A stretch of 64,000 bases of DNA from Pasteurella sp030783905 (GCA_051122655.1 CP182107.1:186001-250000); one strand, 5' to 3'; numbered from the stretch's first letter, positions 28,030-37,259 are shown. Numbers and translations: made by a program. The notes: generated by a model not told the origin, from the sequence alone.

Positions 28030-28602
28030 ATGGCAATTATTTTAGGTATCGATCCCGGCTCTCGCGTGACTGGTTATGGCGTTATACGTCAAACAGGTCG
28101 ACAATTAGACTATTTAGGCAGTGGTGTGATTCGAACGTCTGTCACTGATTTACCCACTCGTTTAAAACGGATTTATATGGGCGTGAACGAGATTATTTTG
28201 CAATATCAACCGACTATGTTTGCCATTGAGGAAGTGTTTTTAGCTAAAAATGCCAATTCAGCCTTAAAGCTAGGGCAAGCAAGAGGTGCGGCGATTGTTG
28301 CTGCCGTAACTCATGATTTGCCCGTTTTTGAATATGCGGCACGTTTAGTTAAACAAACGGTAGTGGGTATTGGTTCGGCGGATAAGATTCAAGTACAAGA
28401 TATGGTGACCCGGATTTTAACCCTATCTGAAAAACCGCAAGCCGATGCAGCGGATGCGTTAGCGATAGCTGTTACCCATGCCCATTCAATGCAACACGCT
28501 CTCCATGTTACAAATAGTGCACAAGCGACAGAAAAACCAGAAAAAATGACCGCACTACTCAAAGCACGATACAGCCGAGGGCGTTTTCGTTTAAAAATTT
28601 AA
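28030..28602 (+). CDS. ruvC: Holliday junction endonuclease RuvC
   Basis: The resolvase that cuts four-way junctions during recombination. The RNase H-like fold shows its acidic residues at Asp8 (ILGIDPGS), in AIEEVF, and in QADAADALA. The frame opens at 28018, but GAGGCAAGG precedes the ATG at 28030, which starts the conserved MAIILGIDPG. The protein is 190 residues. ruvA and ruvB follow. Confidence 0.95.
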   Translation: MAIILGIDPGSRVTGYGVIRQTGRQLDYLGSGVIRTSVTDLPTRLKRIYMGVNEIILQYQPTMFAIEEVFLAKNANSALKLGQARGAAIVAAVTHDLPVFEYAARLVKQTVVGIGSADKIQVQDMVTRILTLSEKPQADAADALAIAVTHAHSMQHALHVTNSAQATEKPEKMTALLKARYSRGRFRLKI

Positions 28603-28627
28603 CTGGATATTCATCCAGTTTTATTTT
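28601..28627 (+). terminator. Hairpin between ruvC and ruvA
   Basis: A perfect stem AACTGGAT/ATCCAGTT with an ATTC loop, then TTATTTTA, overlapping the ruvC stop. It may partly separate ruvC from ruvAB transcription. Confidence 0.65.
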
Positions 28628-28664
28628 ATGCTATACCACAAAATAAGTGAGAGATGAGGAAGCT

Positions 28665-29279
28665 ATGATTGGCCATTTGACGGGACGTTTAGTTGAAAAA
28701 CACCCCCCTGAAATCTTGTTAGATGTGCAAGGTGTGGGGTATGAATTATTATTACCGATGACCAGTTTTTATAAACTCCCAGAGGTTGGTCAGCAAACCT
28801 CATTATTTACTCATCTCGTTGTGCGTGAAGATGCCCATTTACTGTTTGGTTTTTCGCAAAAAACCGACCGCACCTTATTTCGTGAACTGATCAAAACCAA
28901 TGGTGTAGGGCCTAAGCTCGCACTCGCGATCTTATCCGCGATGTCGGTAGAAGAATTTGCTTATGCGATTGAACGAGAAGAACTTTCTAAATTAGTGAAG
29001 ATTCCGGGAGTGGGTAAGAAAACGGCAGAACGTTTATTAGTAGAACTAAAAGGCAAGTTCAAAGGTCTTGAACAAGAAGATTTCTTTATTGAACGTAAAC
29101 ATCTTAAACAGCCTGAATATACACTCAATGAACAAGATATCCCTGCTAGTGAAGCCATTTCTGCGCTGATTGCATTAGGATATAAAGCCGCAGAAGCGGA
29201 AAAAATGGTAAAAAAAATCAGCAAGCCAGCACTCTCCAGTGAACAACTTATCCGTGAGGCATTAAAAGCCGCATTATAA
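28665..29279 (+). CDS. ruvA: Holliday junction DNA helicase subunit RuvA
   Basis: It binds the junction as a tetramer and loads RuvB. It starts MIGHLTGRLVEK, has helix-hairpin-helix motifs (TNGVGPKLALAILS and IPGVGKKTAERLL, about residues 72-122) and a C-terminal RuvB-binding domain (ALIALGYKAAEAEKMV). It is 204 residues from the ATG at 28665; the frame opens 18 bases earlier at 28647. It ends 18 bases before ruvB. Confidence 0.95.
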   Translation: MIGHLTGRLVEKHPPEILLDVQGVGYELLLPMTSFYKLPEVGQQTSLFTHLVVREDAHLLFGFSQKTDRTLFRELIKTNGVGPKLALAILSAMSVEEFAYAIEREELSKLVKIPGVGKKTAERLLVELKGKFKGLEQEDFFIERKHLKQPEYTLNEQDIPASEAISALIALGYKAAEAEKMVKKISKPALSSEQLIREALKAAL

Positions 29280-29297
29280 TCGCTAAGTGAAAAGAAC

Positions 29298-30305
29298 ATG
29301 ATTGAAGCAGATAGAATTATTAGTACAAATGCGAAAGGGGATGACGAATATATTGATCGTGCGATTCGCCCAAAATTGCTCAATGATTATGTTGGGCAAC
29401 CGCATGTTTGCGAACAAATGGCGATTTTTATTCAAGCGGCAAAATTACGTCAAGATGCATTGGATCATTTATTGATTTTTGGCCCTCCAGGTCTTGGTAA
29501 AACCACATTAGCCAATATTGTGGCGCATGAAATGGGCGTGAATATTCGTACAACTTCAGGCCCAGTCTTAGAAAAAGCGGGTGATCTTGCGGCAATGCTC
29601 ACTAATTTAGAACCGCACGATGTCCTGTTCATTGATGAAATCCATCGTTTATCCCCTGCGATTGAAGAAGTACTGTATCCTGCCATGGAAGATTATCAGT
29701 TGGATATTATGATTGGCGAAGGGCCTGCAGCTCGTTCAATTAAGCTTGATCTGCCACCTTTTACCTTAATTGGCGCGACTACTCGGGCGGGATCTTTGAC
29801 TTCACCATTACGTGATCGTTTTGGGATTGTACAGAGACTCGAATTTTATGCCGTAGAAGATTTAACGTCGATCGTCGCACGTAGTGCAAATTGTTTGAAT
29901 TTATCTATCTCAGATACGGCGTGTTATGAAATCGCGCGTCGTTCAAGAGGAACACCTCGTATTGCGAATCGTTTATTAAGACGGGTGAGAGATTTTGCTG
30001 ATGTTCGTCACGCTGGCATTATTTCGGAAGAAAGTGCTAAGGCCGCATTATTAATGCTAGATGTGGATGATGCGGGGTTTGATTATTTGGATCGTAAACT
30101 GTTAAATGCGGTACTCGAGCGTTTTGATGGTGGACCTGTAGGATTAGATAACCTCGCGGCTGCTATTGGAGAAGAACGAGAAACAATAGAAGATGTGTTA
30201 GAGCCTTATTTAATTCAACAAGGTTTTTTACAACGTACGCCACGAGGACGTATGGCAACGTCAAGAACATACCGTTATTTTGGGCTAGAGAAATTAACGG
30301 AATAA
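29298..30305 (+). CDS. ruvB: Holliday junction DNA helicase subunit RuvB
   Basis: An AAA+ motor of 335 residues that drives branch migration. It has Walker A GPPGLGKTTLA (about residues 60-70), Walker B FIDEIHRL, sensor 1 IGATTRAG, the arginine finger in LRDRFG, and the winged-helix end LQRTPRGRMAT. Directly behind ruvA, ending in a bidirectional terminator. Confidence 0.96.
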   Translation: MIEADRIISTNAKGDDEYIDRAIRPKLLNDYVGQPHVCEQMAIFIQAAKLRQDALDHLLIFGPPGLGKTTLANIVAHEMGVNIRTTSGPVLEKAGDLAAMLTNLEPHDVLFIDEIHRLSPAIEEVLYPAMEDYQLDIMIGEGPAARSIKLDLPPFTLIGATTRAGSLTSPLRDRFGIVQRLEFYAVEDLTSIVARSANCLNLSISDTACYEIARRSRGTPRIANRLLRRVRDFADVRHAGIISEESAKAALLMLDVDDAGFDYLDRKLLNAVLERFDGGPVGLDNLAAAIGEERETIEDVLEPYLIQQGFLQRTPRGRMATSRTYRYFGLEKLTE

Positions 30306-30320
30306 GACGAACAGAGCATT

Positions 30321-30357
30321 AAAAAAGCGTGTTAATGAACAATTAACACGCTTTTTT
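30321..30357. terminator. Bidirectional terminator after ruvB
   Basis: A stem AAAAAAGCGTGTTAAT/ATTAACACGCTTTTTT with T-runs on both strands, between converging ruvB and the small secreted protein gene. Confidence 0.92.
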
Positions 30358-30360
30358 AGT

Positions 30361-30681
30361 TTATTGCTGTTTGAGAGTATTCAACTTAGCTAAAGCAAAG
30401 TCGCAACTTTTAATTTGCGTGGTTAATTCCATTTCTAGAATTTGTTGTTTGCTTTGGTTAAGTTTACTTTTAATTTTACTTACTTGAGTGTGTGTCCCTG
30501 GCTGTTTTTCTGCCTCGGCAATTAAATCTTCAGTTTCTTTGAAGAGTTTTTCACACTGTTGGGGAACCGCCGCATTGTTGTTGGTTTTAATTTCTACGGA
30601 TTTAGTTGCATAAACAGGTAATGTCATTAATGCGCTTGCCGCGAAAAGCGCGGTCAAAATGAACGAAAATCTTCTTTTCAT
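30361..30681 (-). CDS. Small secreted protein, DUF5339-like
   Basis: A 106-residue protein with a clear signal peptide (MKRRFSFILTALFAASALMTLPVYA, cleavage likely after residue 25). The mature part is mostly helical and Gln/Lys/Glu-rich with two cysteines (QQCEKLF and IKSCDFAL) that could form a disulfide. It resembles the DUF5339 family found in Pasteurellaceae. Function unknown. The frame extends to 30744, but the signal peptide begins at the Met at 30681. Confidence 0.6.
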   Translation of the reverse strand: MKRRFSFILTALFAASALMTLPVYATKSVEIKTNNNAAVPQQCEKLFKETEDLIAEAEKQPGTHTQVSKIKSKLNQSKQQILEMELTTQIKSCDFALAKLNTLKQQ

Positions 30682-30814
30682 TATAATACCTTTAGATTCT
30701 TTTATTTTCTGAGGAGCAATCGGAAAGAAAGTAACAAAATACATAGGATATGTCTAGTGTTTTGTTGTTTTTTTGTTCAAATCGTGATTTTTATCTCTGT
30801 AAGCGTTGCTAAAA

Positions 30815-30824
30815 TGTTAATTAA
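30815..30824. promoter_or_regulatory. ArcA-like box upstream of cydA
   Basis: TGTTAATTAA fits the ArcA-P consensus [A/T]GTTAATTA[A/T] exactly. ArcA activates cydAB under low oxygen in E. coli; the same role here is inferred. Confidence 0.6.
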
Positions 30825-30833
30825 ATCTATAAT

Positions 30834-30847
30834 TTGACCTGTATCAA
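30834..30847. promoter_or_regulatory. FNR-like box upstream of cydA
   Basis: TTGACCTGTATCAA matches TTGAT-N4-ATCAA at nine of ten defined positions. It lies ten bases after the ArcA-like box, and a TACATAAT element follows at 30860-30867. It may overlap a -35 region (TTGACC), which would fit repression under full anaerobiosis. Confidence 0.6.
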
Positions 30848-31139
30848 TTCTAGGAGTTCTACATAATTTTTATTATTTTTGATTTAAGTATAAAAATGTG
30901 ATCTAGGTTTCATTTTTTTATATTTTTTATCCTTATGTTTAGTAGTAGAATAGGTACCGAGTTGGATTGTCTACATAATGATAAACTATTCAGTTGTTAA
31001 AAATGGTCATACATCATAGTGTTGACGTGATAATTATGAAGGTAATTCAAGGGGTCTACTTAGGGAATTTCTTTAAGTATTGGGGGTGGTTACTTTGTAA
31101 TCATTTTGTTGGAACTTGTAGCATTTACAAGGAGTTGAG

Positions 31140-32702
31140 ATGTTGGACGTTGTTGAACTCTCTCGATTGCAGTTTGCATTAACTGCGTTATATCACTTTT
31201 TGTTTGTGCCATTAACACTGGGATTATCGTTCATCCTCGTGATTATGGAAACGCTCTATGTAGCCACAGGCAAAGAAGTTTATAAAGATATGACAAAATT
31301 CTGGGGTAAGTTATTTGGTATTAACTTTGCTCTCGGTGTCACAACTGGTATTACAATGGAATTCCAGTTTGGTACAAACTGGTCATATTATTCTCATTAT
31401 GTGGGTGATATTTTTGGTGCCCCGCTTGCGATTGAAGCATTATTGGCATTCTTCTTAGAATCAACTTTTGTTGGTTTATTCTTCTTCGGTTGGGACAGAT
31501 TATCAAAAGGTAAACACTTAATTGCCACATACTGTGTTGCGTTTGGTTCGAATTTATCAGCAATGTGGATTCTTGTTGCAAACGGTTGGATGCAACACCC
31601 TGTTGCCTCTGAGTTTAATTTTGAAACCATGCGAATGGAAATGACGAGCTTTATGGATTTGTGGTTAAATCCAGTGGCACAAAGTAAATTCTTGCATACG
31701 CTCTCAGCAGGTTATGTAAGTGGTGCCATGTTTGTTCTTGGGATTAGTGCATACTATATTTTGAAAGGTCGAGACCTTGGGTTTGCTAAGCGCTCTTTTT
31801 CTATTGCGTCCACATTTGGTGTGATTTCTATTTTCTCCGTGATCATCATGGGTGATGAATCGGGTTATGAAATTGGTCAAACACAGCCGGTGAAATTAGC
31901 CGCAATGGAAGGTGAATGGCATACTCAACCTGCACCAGCTGATTGGAATTTACTTGTGGTGCCAAATCAAGCCGAGAAACGTAATGATTTTGCTATTCAA
32001 ATTCCTTATGCGGCGGGGATTATTGTGACACGTTCTTTAGATAAACAATTTGCGGGTCTTGCTGATTTAGAAGCATTGAATGTCGAACGTGTACGTAATG
32101 GTGTTCAAGCCTATGACTTGTTACTTCAATTACAAGCACAGAAAAAAGCGGGTCAAGTCAGTGAAGAAACCAAAGCACAATTCAGTGCGGTCTCTAAAGA
32201 TCTCGGTTTCGGTTTATTATTAAAACGTTATACCGATAAAGTGGTTGATGCGACTGAAGAGCAAATTAAACAGGCAGCAGCAGATACGATTCCAAATGTG
32301 GGACCTACGTTTTGGTCTTTCCGTATCATGATGGCTGCGGGTGGTTTATTAGTGCTTCTTCTTATTGGCGCTTTTGTCCAAAATGTACGTAAAACAGTGG
32401 GTACGAAACCTTGGTTCTTAAAAGCACTTTTATGGTCGATTCCCTTACCGTGGATTGCGATCGAAAGTGGTTGGTTCTTAGCCGAATACGGACGTCAACC
32501 TTGGGCGATTTATGAAGTTTTACCAGTTGGTGTCGCGAACTCTGCATTGACAACCGGGGATCTTTGGTTCTCTATCGGATTAATCTGTGCACTTTATACT
32601 TTATTCCTTGTAGTAGAAATGTATTTAATGTTCAAATACGGTCGATTAGGACCGAGTTCATTAAAAACAGGTCGTTACTACTTTGAGCAATCATCTAAAT
32701 AA
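31140..32702 (+). CDS. cydA: Cytochrome bd oxidase subunit I
   Basis: The quinol-oxidising, haem-bearing subunit of the high-affinity bd oxidase in the inner membrane. His19 (LTALYHFLF) is the haem d/b595 ligand position. GWDRLSKGKHLIATYCVAFGSNLSAMWILVANGWMQHPVA is the characteristic helix region (residues about 120-158). A long Q-loop follows (residues about 255-385), so this is the L-type. 520 residues against 522 in E. coli. First gene of cydABX-ybgE. Confidence 0.96.
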   Translation: MLDVVELSRLQFALTALYHFLFVPLTLGLSFILVIMETLYVATGKEVYKDMTKFWGKLFGINFALGVTTGITMEFQFGTNWSYYSHYVGDIFGAPLAIEALLAFFLESTFVGLFFFGWDRLSKGKHLIATYCVAFGSNLSAMWILVANGWMQHPVASEFNFETMRMEMTSFMDLWLNPVAQSKFLHTLSAGYVSGAMFVLGISAYYILKGRDLGFAKRSFSIASTFGVISIFSVIIMGDESGYEIGQTQPVKLAAMEGEWHTQPAPADWNLLVVPNQAEKRNDFAIQIPYAAGIIVTRSLDKQFAGLADLEALNVERVRNGVQAYDLLLQLQAQKKAGQVSEETKAQFSAVSKDLGFGLLLKRYTDKVVDATEEQIKQAAADTIPNVGPTFWSFRIMMAAGGLLVLLLIGAFVQNVRKTVGTKPWFLKALLWSIPLPWIAIESGWFLAEYGRQPWAIYEVLPVGVANSALTTGDLWFSIGLICALYTLFLVVEMYLMFKYGRLGPSSLKTGRYYFEQSSK

Positions 32703-32716
32703 GCAGGAGCCTGATT

Positions 32717-33853
32717 ATGATTGATTATGAAATTCTACGCTTTGTTTGGTGGATCTTGATCGGTGTATTGCTTATTGGTTTTGCAGTAACTGATGGTTTT
32801 GATATGGGGGTTCTCACTTTATTGCCTTTTGCGGGTAAAAAAGAAGTAGAAAAACGCATTATGATTAACTCTATTGCGCCACACTGGGATGGTAACCAAG
32901 TCTGGTTATTAACTGCTGGTGGTGCAATGTTTGCAGCATGGCCAATTGTTTATGCAACCTCATTCTCTGGTTTTTATATTGCTATGATTTTGGTTTTAGC
33001 CGCGTTATTCTTCCGTCCAGTCGGCTTAGAATACCGTGCTAAAATTGATAATCCAACATGGCGTACATTATGGGATTGGGGATTGTTTTTAGGTGGTTTT
33101 GTGCCTTCGCTAGTTTTCGGTGTGGCATTTGGGAACTTATTACAAGGCGTACCATTTGAATTCAATGAATTACTGCAAGTCAAATATACGGGTTCATTCT
33201 TTGCTTTATTAAACCCATTTGCCTTGCTGTGTGGTTTAGTCAGCTTAACAATGTTAACCACCCAAGGTAGTGCTTGGTTACAAATGAAAACTACCAGTGA
33301 GTTACGTCATCGTGCTCGTACCATTACACAAGTCGGTGCGGTTGCCACTATCATTACCTTTGTGTTAGCGGGTGTTTGGTTATATTTCAAAGACGGTTTT
33401 GTGTTGACATCTGTTCTTGATCACAATGCACCATCTACCCCATTCGGTAAAACTGTCGCGATTGAGACAGCTGCATGGTTTAATAACTATAAAGCGATGC
33501 CAATTCTTTGGATTTTCCCTTTGCTTGCAGTAGTCAGTGCACTATTGAACATCTTAGCGTCTAAAGCGGATCGTTCAGGCTTTGCTTTCTTATTCTCATC
33601 ATTGACTATGGCGGGCATTATTTTAACCGCAGGAATTTCGATGTTCCCATTCGTGATGCCGTCTATTACACATCCTGAGTTAAGCTTGTTAATGTGGGAT
33701 TCAACATCAAGTAAATTAACATTAGCCTTGATGCTCGGTTTTGCACTTGTGTTTGTGGTGATCTTGCTTGCATACACAATTTGGGCATACTGGAAAATGT
33801 TTGGTCGTCTCGATAGTCAATTTATCGAAGAAAACAAAAACTCATTATACTAA
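32717..33853 (+). CDS. cydB: Cytochrome bd oxidase subunit II
   Basis: The second membrane subunit, 378 residues with about nine helices. LLIGFAVTDGFDMGVLTLLPF near the N-terminus and the NSIAPHWDGNQVWL block are diagnostic. It begins 14 bases after cydA with AGGAG ahead of the ATG. Confidence 0.96.
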   Translation: MIDYEILRFVWWILIGVLLIGFAVTDGFDMGVLTLLPFAGKKEVEKRIMINSIAPHWDGNQVWLLTAGGAMFAAWPIVYATSFSGFYIAMILVLAALFFRPVGLEYRAKIDNPTWRTLWDWGLFLGGFVPSLVFGVAFGNLLQGVPFEFNELLQVKYTGSFFALLNPFALLCGLVSLTMLTTQGSAWLQMKTTSELRHRARTITQVGAVATIITFVLAGVWLYFKDGFVLTSVLDHNAPSTPFGKTVAIETAAWFNNYKAMPILWIFPLLAVVSALLNILASKADRSGFAFLFSSLTMAGIILTAGISMFPFVMPSITHPELSLLMWDSTSSKLTLALMLGFALVFVVILLAYTIWAYWKMFGRLDSQFIEENKNSLY

Positions 33854-33865
33854 GGAGAAATCGTT

Positions 33866-33964
33866 ATGTTTTATGTCATTTGGGTATTGGGTGTGTTGTT
33901 TACGGTGATGTTAGCCGCGGTTATTACTATCGGTATTGAAAAAACCGGTAAATTTGATGAGTAA
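33866..33964 (+). CDS. cydX: Cytochrome bd accessory peptide CydX
   Basis: A 32-residue single-helix peptide (starting MFYVIWVLGVLFTVML) that fits the CydX pattern of an N-terminal aromatic W/F-x-LG helix and short charged tail ending KTGKFDE. E. coli CydX (37 residues) is needed for a stable bd oxidase. AAGGAGAA precedes the ATG. It lies 12 bases after cydB and five before ybgE. Confidence 0.9.
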   Translation: MFYVIWVLGVLFTVMLAAVITIGIEKTGKFDE

Positions 33965-33969
33965 TCTCA

Positions 33970-34257
33970 ATGATTAATTCACTGTATCAAATCTTTAATA
34001 AGGGTTCGTTAAGAACCCTTTCATTTATATTGGCGATTGTGTTGACATTGCTTTTTTTCATCAATGTGAATGATTTTTCTACCAATTTACGTACAGCTCA
34101 CCCTATTGTGATTTTATTGATTATATGGGGGACAGGCATTCTTTGGATTCATGGAATTGGTTTTGAAATACGGACATCGATTTGGCAAATGTTGTTTTTT
34201 CCTTTGTTAGGTTATATTGCATTCATTGTCGCGATAGTGGTAAGTTGGCTATCGTAA
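33970..34257 (+). CDS. ybgE: Cyd operon protein YbgE
   Basis: A 95-residue membrane protein with three hydrophobic helices, in the place where ybgE follows cydX in E. coli. IWGTGILWIHGIGFEIR is the conserved core. Its exact role in the bd oxidase operon is unknown. Confidence 0.85.
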   Translation: MINSLYQIFNKGSLRTLSFILAIVLTLLFFINVNDFSTNLRTAHPIVILLIIWGTGILWIHGIGFEIRTSIWQMLFFPLLGYIAFIVAIVVSWLS

Positions 34258-34385
34258 TTATTTTCCCTTAGAGTCGAATTTTTATACATAATTGCAAGCG
34301 AGACTTGCTTATCATTCATACAAGCTCTAAAATACGCCACCAATTTGTTGTGGTGATGATGTCAATATACGGAAGGAACGAAAGC

Positions 34386-34796
34386 ATGACAGCTAATGTA
34401 TTTAATTTTCCTATTCGTGTTTATTATGAGGATACGGATGCAGGTGGTGTCGTTTACCATGCGCGCTATTTGCATTTCTTTGAGCGTGCGCGAACAGAAT
34501 ATTTACGGACTGCCGGTTTCTCACAACATACCTTATTAAATGAACGACAGCTGGCTTTTGTTGTCAAAGCAATGAATATTGATTATCGTTATCCTGCAAG
34601 GCTCGATGATTTATTAATCGTAGAAACCTTAGTCACTGAGGCGAAAGGCGCATCGCTTTTTTTCACTCAACGACTAAAAAAAGATGAACAGATTTTATGC
34701 GAGGCTACCGTTAAAGTAGCCTGTGTTGATCTTGGAAAAATGAAACCTATCGCTATCCCAACAGAGATGAAAGAGCGATGGGTTAATGAGTTATAA
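34386..34796 (+). CDS. ybgC: Acyl-CoA thioesterase YbgC
   Basis: A hotdog-fold thioesterase of the tol-pal cluster, acting on short-chain acyl-CoA and possibly in phospholipid metabolism. YYEDTDAGGVVYHARYLHFFERAR contains the catalytic Asp (DTDAGG) and the family signature. The open frame begins at 34305, but the ATG at 34386 has GGAAGGA upstream and gives the usual 136 residues. tolQ starts 16 bases after its stop. Confidence 0.92.
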   Translation: MTANVFNFPIRVYYEDTDAGGVVYHARYLHFFERARTEYLRTAGFSQHTLLNERQLAFVVKAMNIDYRYPARLDDLLIVETLVTEAKGASLFFTQRLKKDEQILCEATVKVACVDLGKMKPIAIPTEMKERWVNEL

Positions 34797-34812
34797 ACCT
34801 TTGGAGTATCTA

Positions 34813-35502
34813 ATGACCGCAGATTTGAACTTTTTAGAGTTATTTCTAAAAGCAAGTATCGTTGTTCAATTTGTTATTGTAATCTTAATTATTTTCTCAA
34901 TTATGTCTTGGGCAATTATTATTCAGCGTAGTCGAGTTTTAACAAAAGCGTTGAAAGATTCCGTCGCCTTTGAAGAACGTTTCTGGTCAGGTGAAGATTT
35001 AAACCGCTTATTTGATGGTTTAGAGAATAAGCGTGATGGATTAAGTGGGAGTGAGCAAATTTTTTATGTCGGTTTTAAAGAATTTTCACGTTTAAAACAA
35101 GCTAACCCTACTGCACCAGAATCCATTATTCAAGGGAGTTCACGCGCGATGAACTTAGCGATGAATCGTGAAGTGGAAGAGCTTGAAACGCGTGTGCCTT
35201 TTTTAGCTACAGTTGCATCTATTAGCCCATATATTGGTTTATTTGGTACCGTTTGGGGTATTATGCATGCATTCATGGCATTGAGTGGTGCTAAACAAGC
35301 CACATTACAGATGGTTGCTCCGGGTATTGCTGAGGCATTGATCGCTACTGCGATTGGCTTATTTGCAGCAATTCCAGCTGTGATGGCTTATAACCGTTTA
35401 AGTTTACGTGTGAGTAAATTAGAACAGAATTATGGTAATTTTATTGATGAATTTACCACCATTTTACACCGCCAAGCCTTTGGTAAAAACGGACAACATT
35501 AA
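34813..35502 (+). CDS. tolQ: Tol-Pal system proton channel subunit TolQ
   Basis: An ExbB/MotA-like inner membrane protein of 229 residues with three helices (about 17-38, 135-157 and 168-190). With TolR it uses the proton gradient to energise TolA. ISPYIGLFGTVWGIMHAF and PGIAEALIATAIGLFAAIPAV are the conserved helices. The frame opens at 34786, but the ATG at 34813 has GGAG upstream. Confidence 0.95.
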   Translation: MTADLNFLELFLKASIVVQFVIVILIIFSIMSWAIIIQRSRVLTKALKDSVAFEERFWSGEDLNRLFDGLENKRDGLSGSEQIFYVGFKEFSRLKQANPTAPESIIQGSSRAMNLAMNREVEELETRVPFLATVASISPYIGLFGTVWGIMHAFMALSGAKQATLQMVAPGIAEALIATAIGLFAAIPAVMAYNRLSLRVSKLEQNYGNFIDEFTTILHRQAFGKNGQH

Positions 35503-35540
35503 TTGTTCAGCCCGTTGAGTCGTAAAGTCGCTTTCGCGAT

Positions 35541-35549
35541 AAGTGCGGT
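35541..35549 (+). repeat. Uptake signal sequence between tolQ and tolR
   Basis: An exact AAGTGCGGT followed by TATTTTTTT, in the 78-base gap of the operon. Confidence 0.85.
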
Positions 35550-35580
35550 TATTTTTTTAAAGAATTTTTAAGGGAAGAGA

Positions 35581-36003
35581 ATGTCTTACCGTCGTAAACG
35601 TAGAGATGTGAAATCCGAGATTAACATTGTTCCTTTTTTGGATGTGTTGTTAGTCTTGTTGCTGATTTTTATGGCAACGGCACCGATCATTAGTCAAAGT
35701 GTCCAAGTTGAATTACCTGATGCAGTAGAAAGCCAAAGTGTCAGTAACGAAGATAAAGTCCCTGTCATTTTAGAGGTGGCAGGCATTGGTCAGTATAGTT
35801 TGGCGATTGGTGCAGAACGCTTAGAGGGATTGACTGAAGAAATGGTGACGCAATTGTCTAAGCAAGAGTTCGATAAAGATAATAATACGTTGTTTTTAGT
35901 AGGTGGTGCGAGAGATGTTCCTTATGAGGAAGTGATCAAAGCGCTTAACTTGCTTCATCTTGCAGGTATTAAATCTGTTGGATTAATGACTAACCCGATT
36001 TAA
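35581..36003 (+). CDS. tolR: Tol-Pal system protein TolR
   Basis: An ExbD-like protein of 140 residues with one N-terminal helix carrying the proton-path Asp21 (PFLDVLLVLLLIF) and a periplasmic domain. It partners TolQ and is followed within 15 bases by tolA. Confidence 0.95.
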   Translation: MSYRRKRRDVKSEINIVPFLDVLLVLLLIFMATAPIISQSVQVELPDAVESQSVSNEDKVPVILEVAGIGQYSLAIGAERLEGLTEEMVTQLSKQEFDKDNNTLFLVGGARDVPYEEVIKALNLLHLAGIKSVGLMTNPI

Positions 36004-36017
36004 TAAAAGGCAATATT

Positions 36018-37187
36018 GTGCAAAGTAAGCAGAACAATAAAGAGATAAGTGCGGTTATTCTTTCCGTCATTTTGCACGCCATCTTATTTGGTTTATTGAT
36101 TTTAGGATCACTTTATCATCGTGTTGAAATTATGGGCGGTGGTGAAGGTGATGGTGAAGTGATGGGGGCGGTGATGGTCGATACGGGCATTGCAGCACAA
36201 GAGTGGGGACGTATTCAGCAACAGAAAAAAGGTCAAACCGACAAAGCAAAAAAAACGGAACCTGTTGTGGAAGAGAAACCAGCACAACCAGATGAACAAG
36301 CGATCCTTCGTCAGCAAGAAATTGAAAAGCAAAAAGCGTTAGAAGCACAGAAGGAACGCGAAAAACAAAAAGAGATTGAACGTCAGAAACAACTTGCTGA
36401 GCAGAAAAAGCAAGAAGAACGCGCACGTTTAGAGGCGCTAGAAAAACAAAAACAATTAGAGGAAGCAAAAGCCAAACAATTAGCCGAAGCAGCAAAATTA
36501 AAAGCTGAAGCGGAAGCCAAGCGTTTAGCTGCATTGGCGAAACAAGCGGAAGAAGAGGCGAAAGCTAAAGCCGCGGAAGAAGCTAAACGTAAGGCAGAGA
36601 AAGCTAAAGCAGAGGCTGAAGCGAAAGCAAAAGCAGAGAAAGCCAAAGCAGAGGCAGAGGCAAAAGCGAAGGCAGAGAAAGCTAAAGCAGAAGCGGAAGC
36701 AAGAGCTAAAGTAGAAAAGGCTAAAGCAGACGCGAAGGCGAAAGCTGAAAAAGCAAAAGCAGATGCCGAGGCGGCACAACAGAAAGCAAATCAAGCAGCC
36801 TTAGATGACTTTTTTAGTGGTGGTGATGTAGGTGGTGGTTCTGCAACGAAAGGTGCCAATATGGATCGTCAGGGAAGCCAGGGAAGTGGTGCGGCATTGG
36901 GTGCGGGTGATGGTGGAAAAACGGGCGATCAGTATGCTGGTGTCATTAAACGAGAAATTCAACGCAGATTTTTAAAAGAACCGAGTTTTGCGAATAAGGT
37001 TTGTGTGGTCGAAGTCGAGTTTTTACGGGATGGAACCATTTCCAATTATCGTCGTGTATCAGGACCTGATGATATTTGTAATGCGGCGATAAGTGCGGTA
37101 GCGAGAACCAAGAAAGTACCACCTGCACCAACAGATGATATCTATCAAAGATATAAAAAATCCCCGATTGAATTTAAATTAAGATAA
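36018..37187 (+). CDS. tolA: Tol-Pal system protein TolA
   Basis: The trans-envelope link between TolQR and Pal/TolB, 389 residues. Domain I is a membrane helix (about 12-34). Domain II (about 70-260) is a long helix of Ala-Glu-Lys repeats, many of the form KAKAEAEAKAKAE. Domain III (about 300-389) is the globular part, with the conserved YAGVIKREIQRRF and PDDICNAA. The start is GTG at 36018. Length of domain II varies between species and strains because of the repeats. An uptake word lies inside each end (36047 and 37091). Confidence 0.94.
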   Translation: MQSKQNNKEISAVILSVILHAILFGLLILGSLYHRVEIMGGGEGDGEVMGAVMVDTGIAAQEWGRIQQQKKGQTDKAKKTEPVVEEKPAQPDEQAILRQQEIEKQKALEAQKEREKQKEIERQKQLAEQKKQEERARLEALEKQKQLEEAKAKQLAEAAKLKAEAEAKRLAALAKQAEEEAKAKAAEEAKRKAEKAKAEAEAKAKAEKAKAEAEAKAKAEKAKAEAEARAKVEKAKADAKAKAEKAKADAEAAQQKANQAALDDFFSGGDVGGGSATKGANMDRQGSQGSGAALGAGDGGKTGDQYAGVIKREIQRRFLKEPSFANKVCVVEVEFLRDGTISNYRRVSGPDDICNAAISAVARTKKVPPAPTDDIYQRYKKSPIEFKLR

Positions 37188-37259
37188 AGTTAGTATTGTT
37201 TTTCCTGTATCGTAAATTGCGCGATAAGTGATTGGCAATGAAAATAATAGGTGGTTCCA

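Larger units (their letters stand above)
30682..31139. other. Intergenic region upstream of cydA
   Basis: AT-rich, 458 bases, no convincing gene. It holds an ArcA-like box (30815-30824) and an FNR-like box (30834-30847). About 290 bases separate these sites from the cydA start, which implies a long leader or additional promoters nearer the gene. A 62-codon frame at 30994-31182 overlaps cydA and is not supported. Confidence 0.6.

Noticed and set aside
30994..31182. 62-codon frame upstream of cydA as a leader peptide
   Set aside because: It overlaps the start of cydA in another frame, has no good ribosome site and shows no recognisable sequence.
36108..36794. Several long minus-strand frames opposite tolA
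   Set aside because: They arise from the Ala-Glu-Lys repeats of TolA; their Ser/Phe/Cys-rich translations have no start signals or family likeness.
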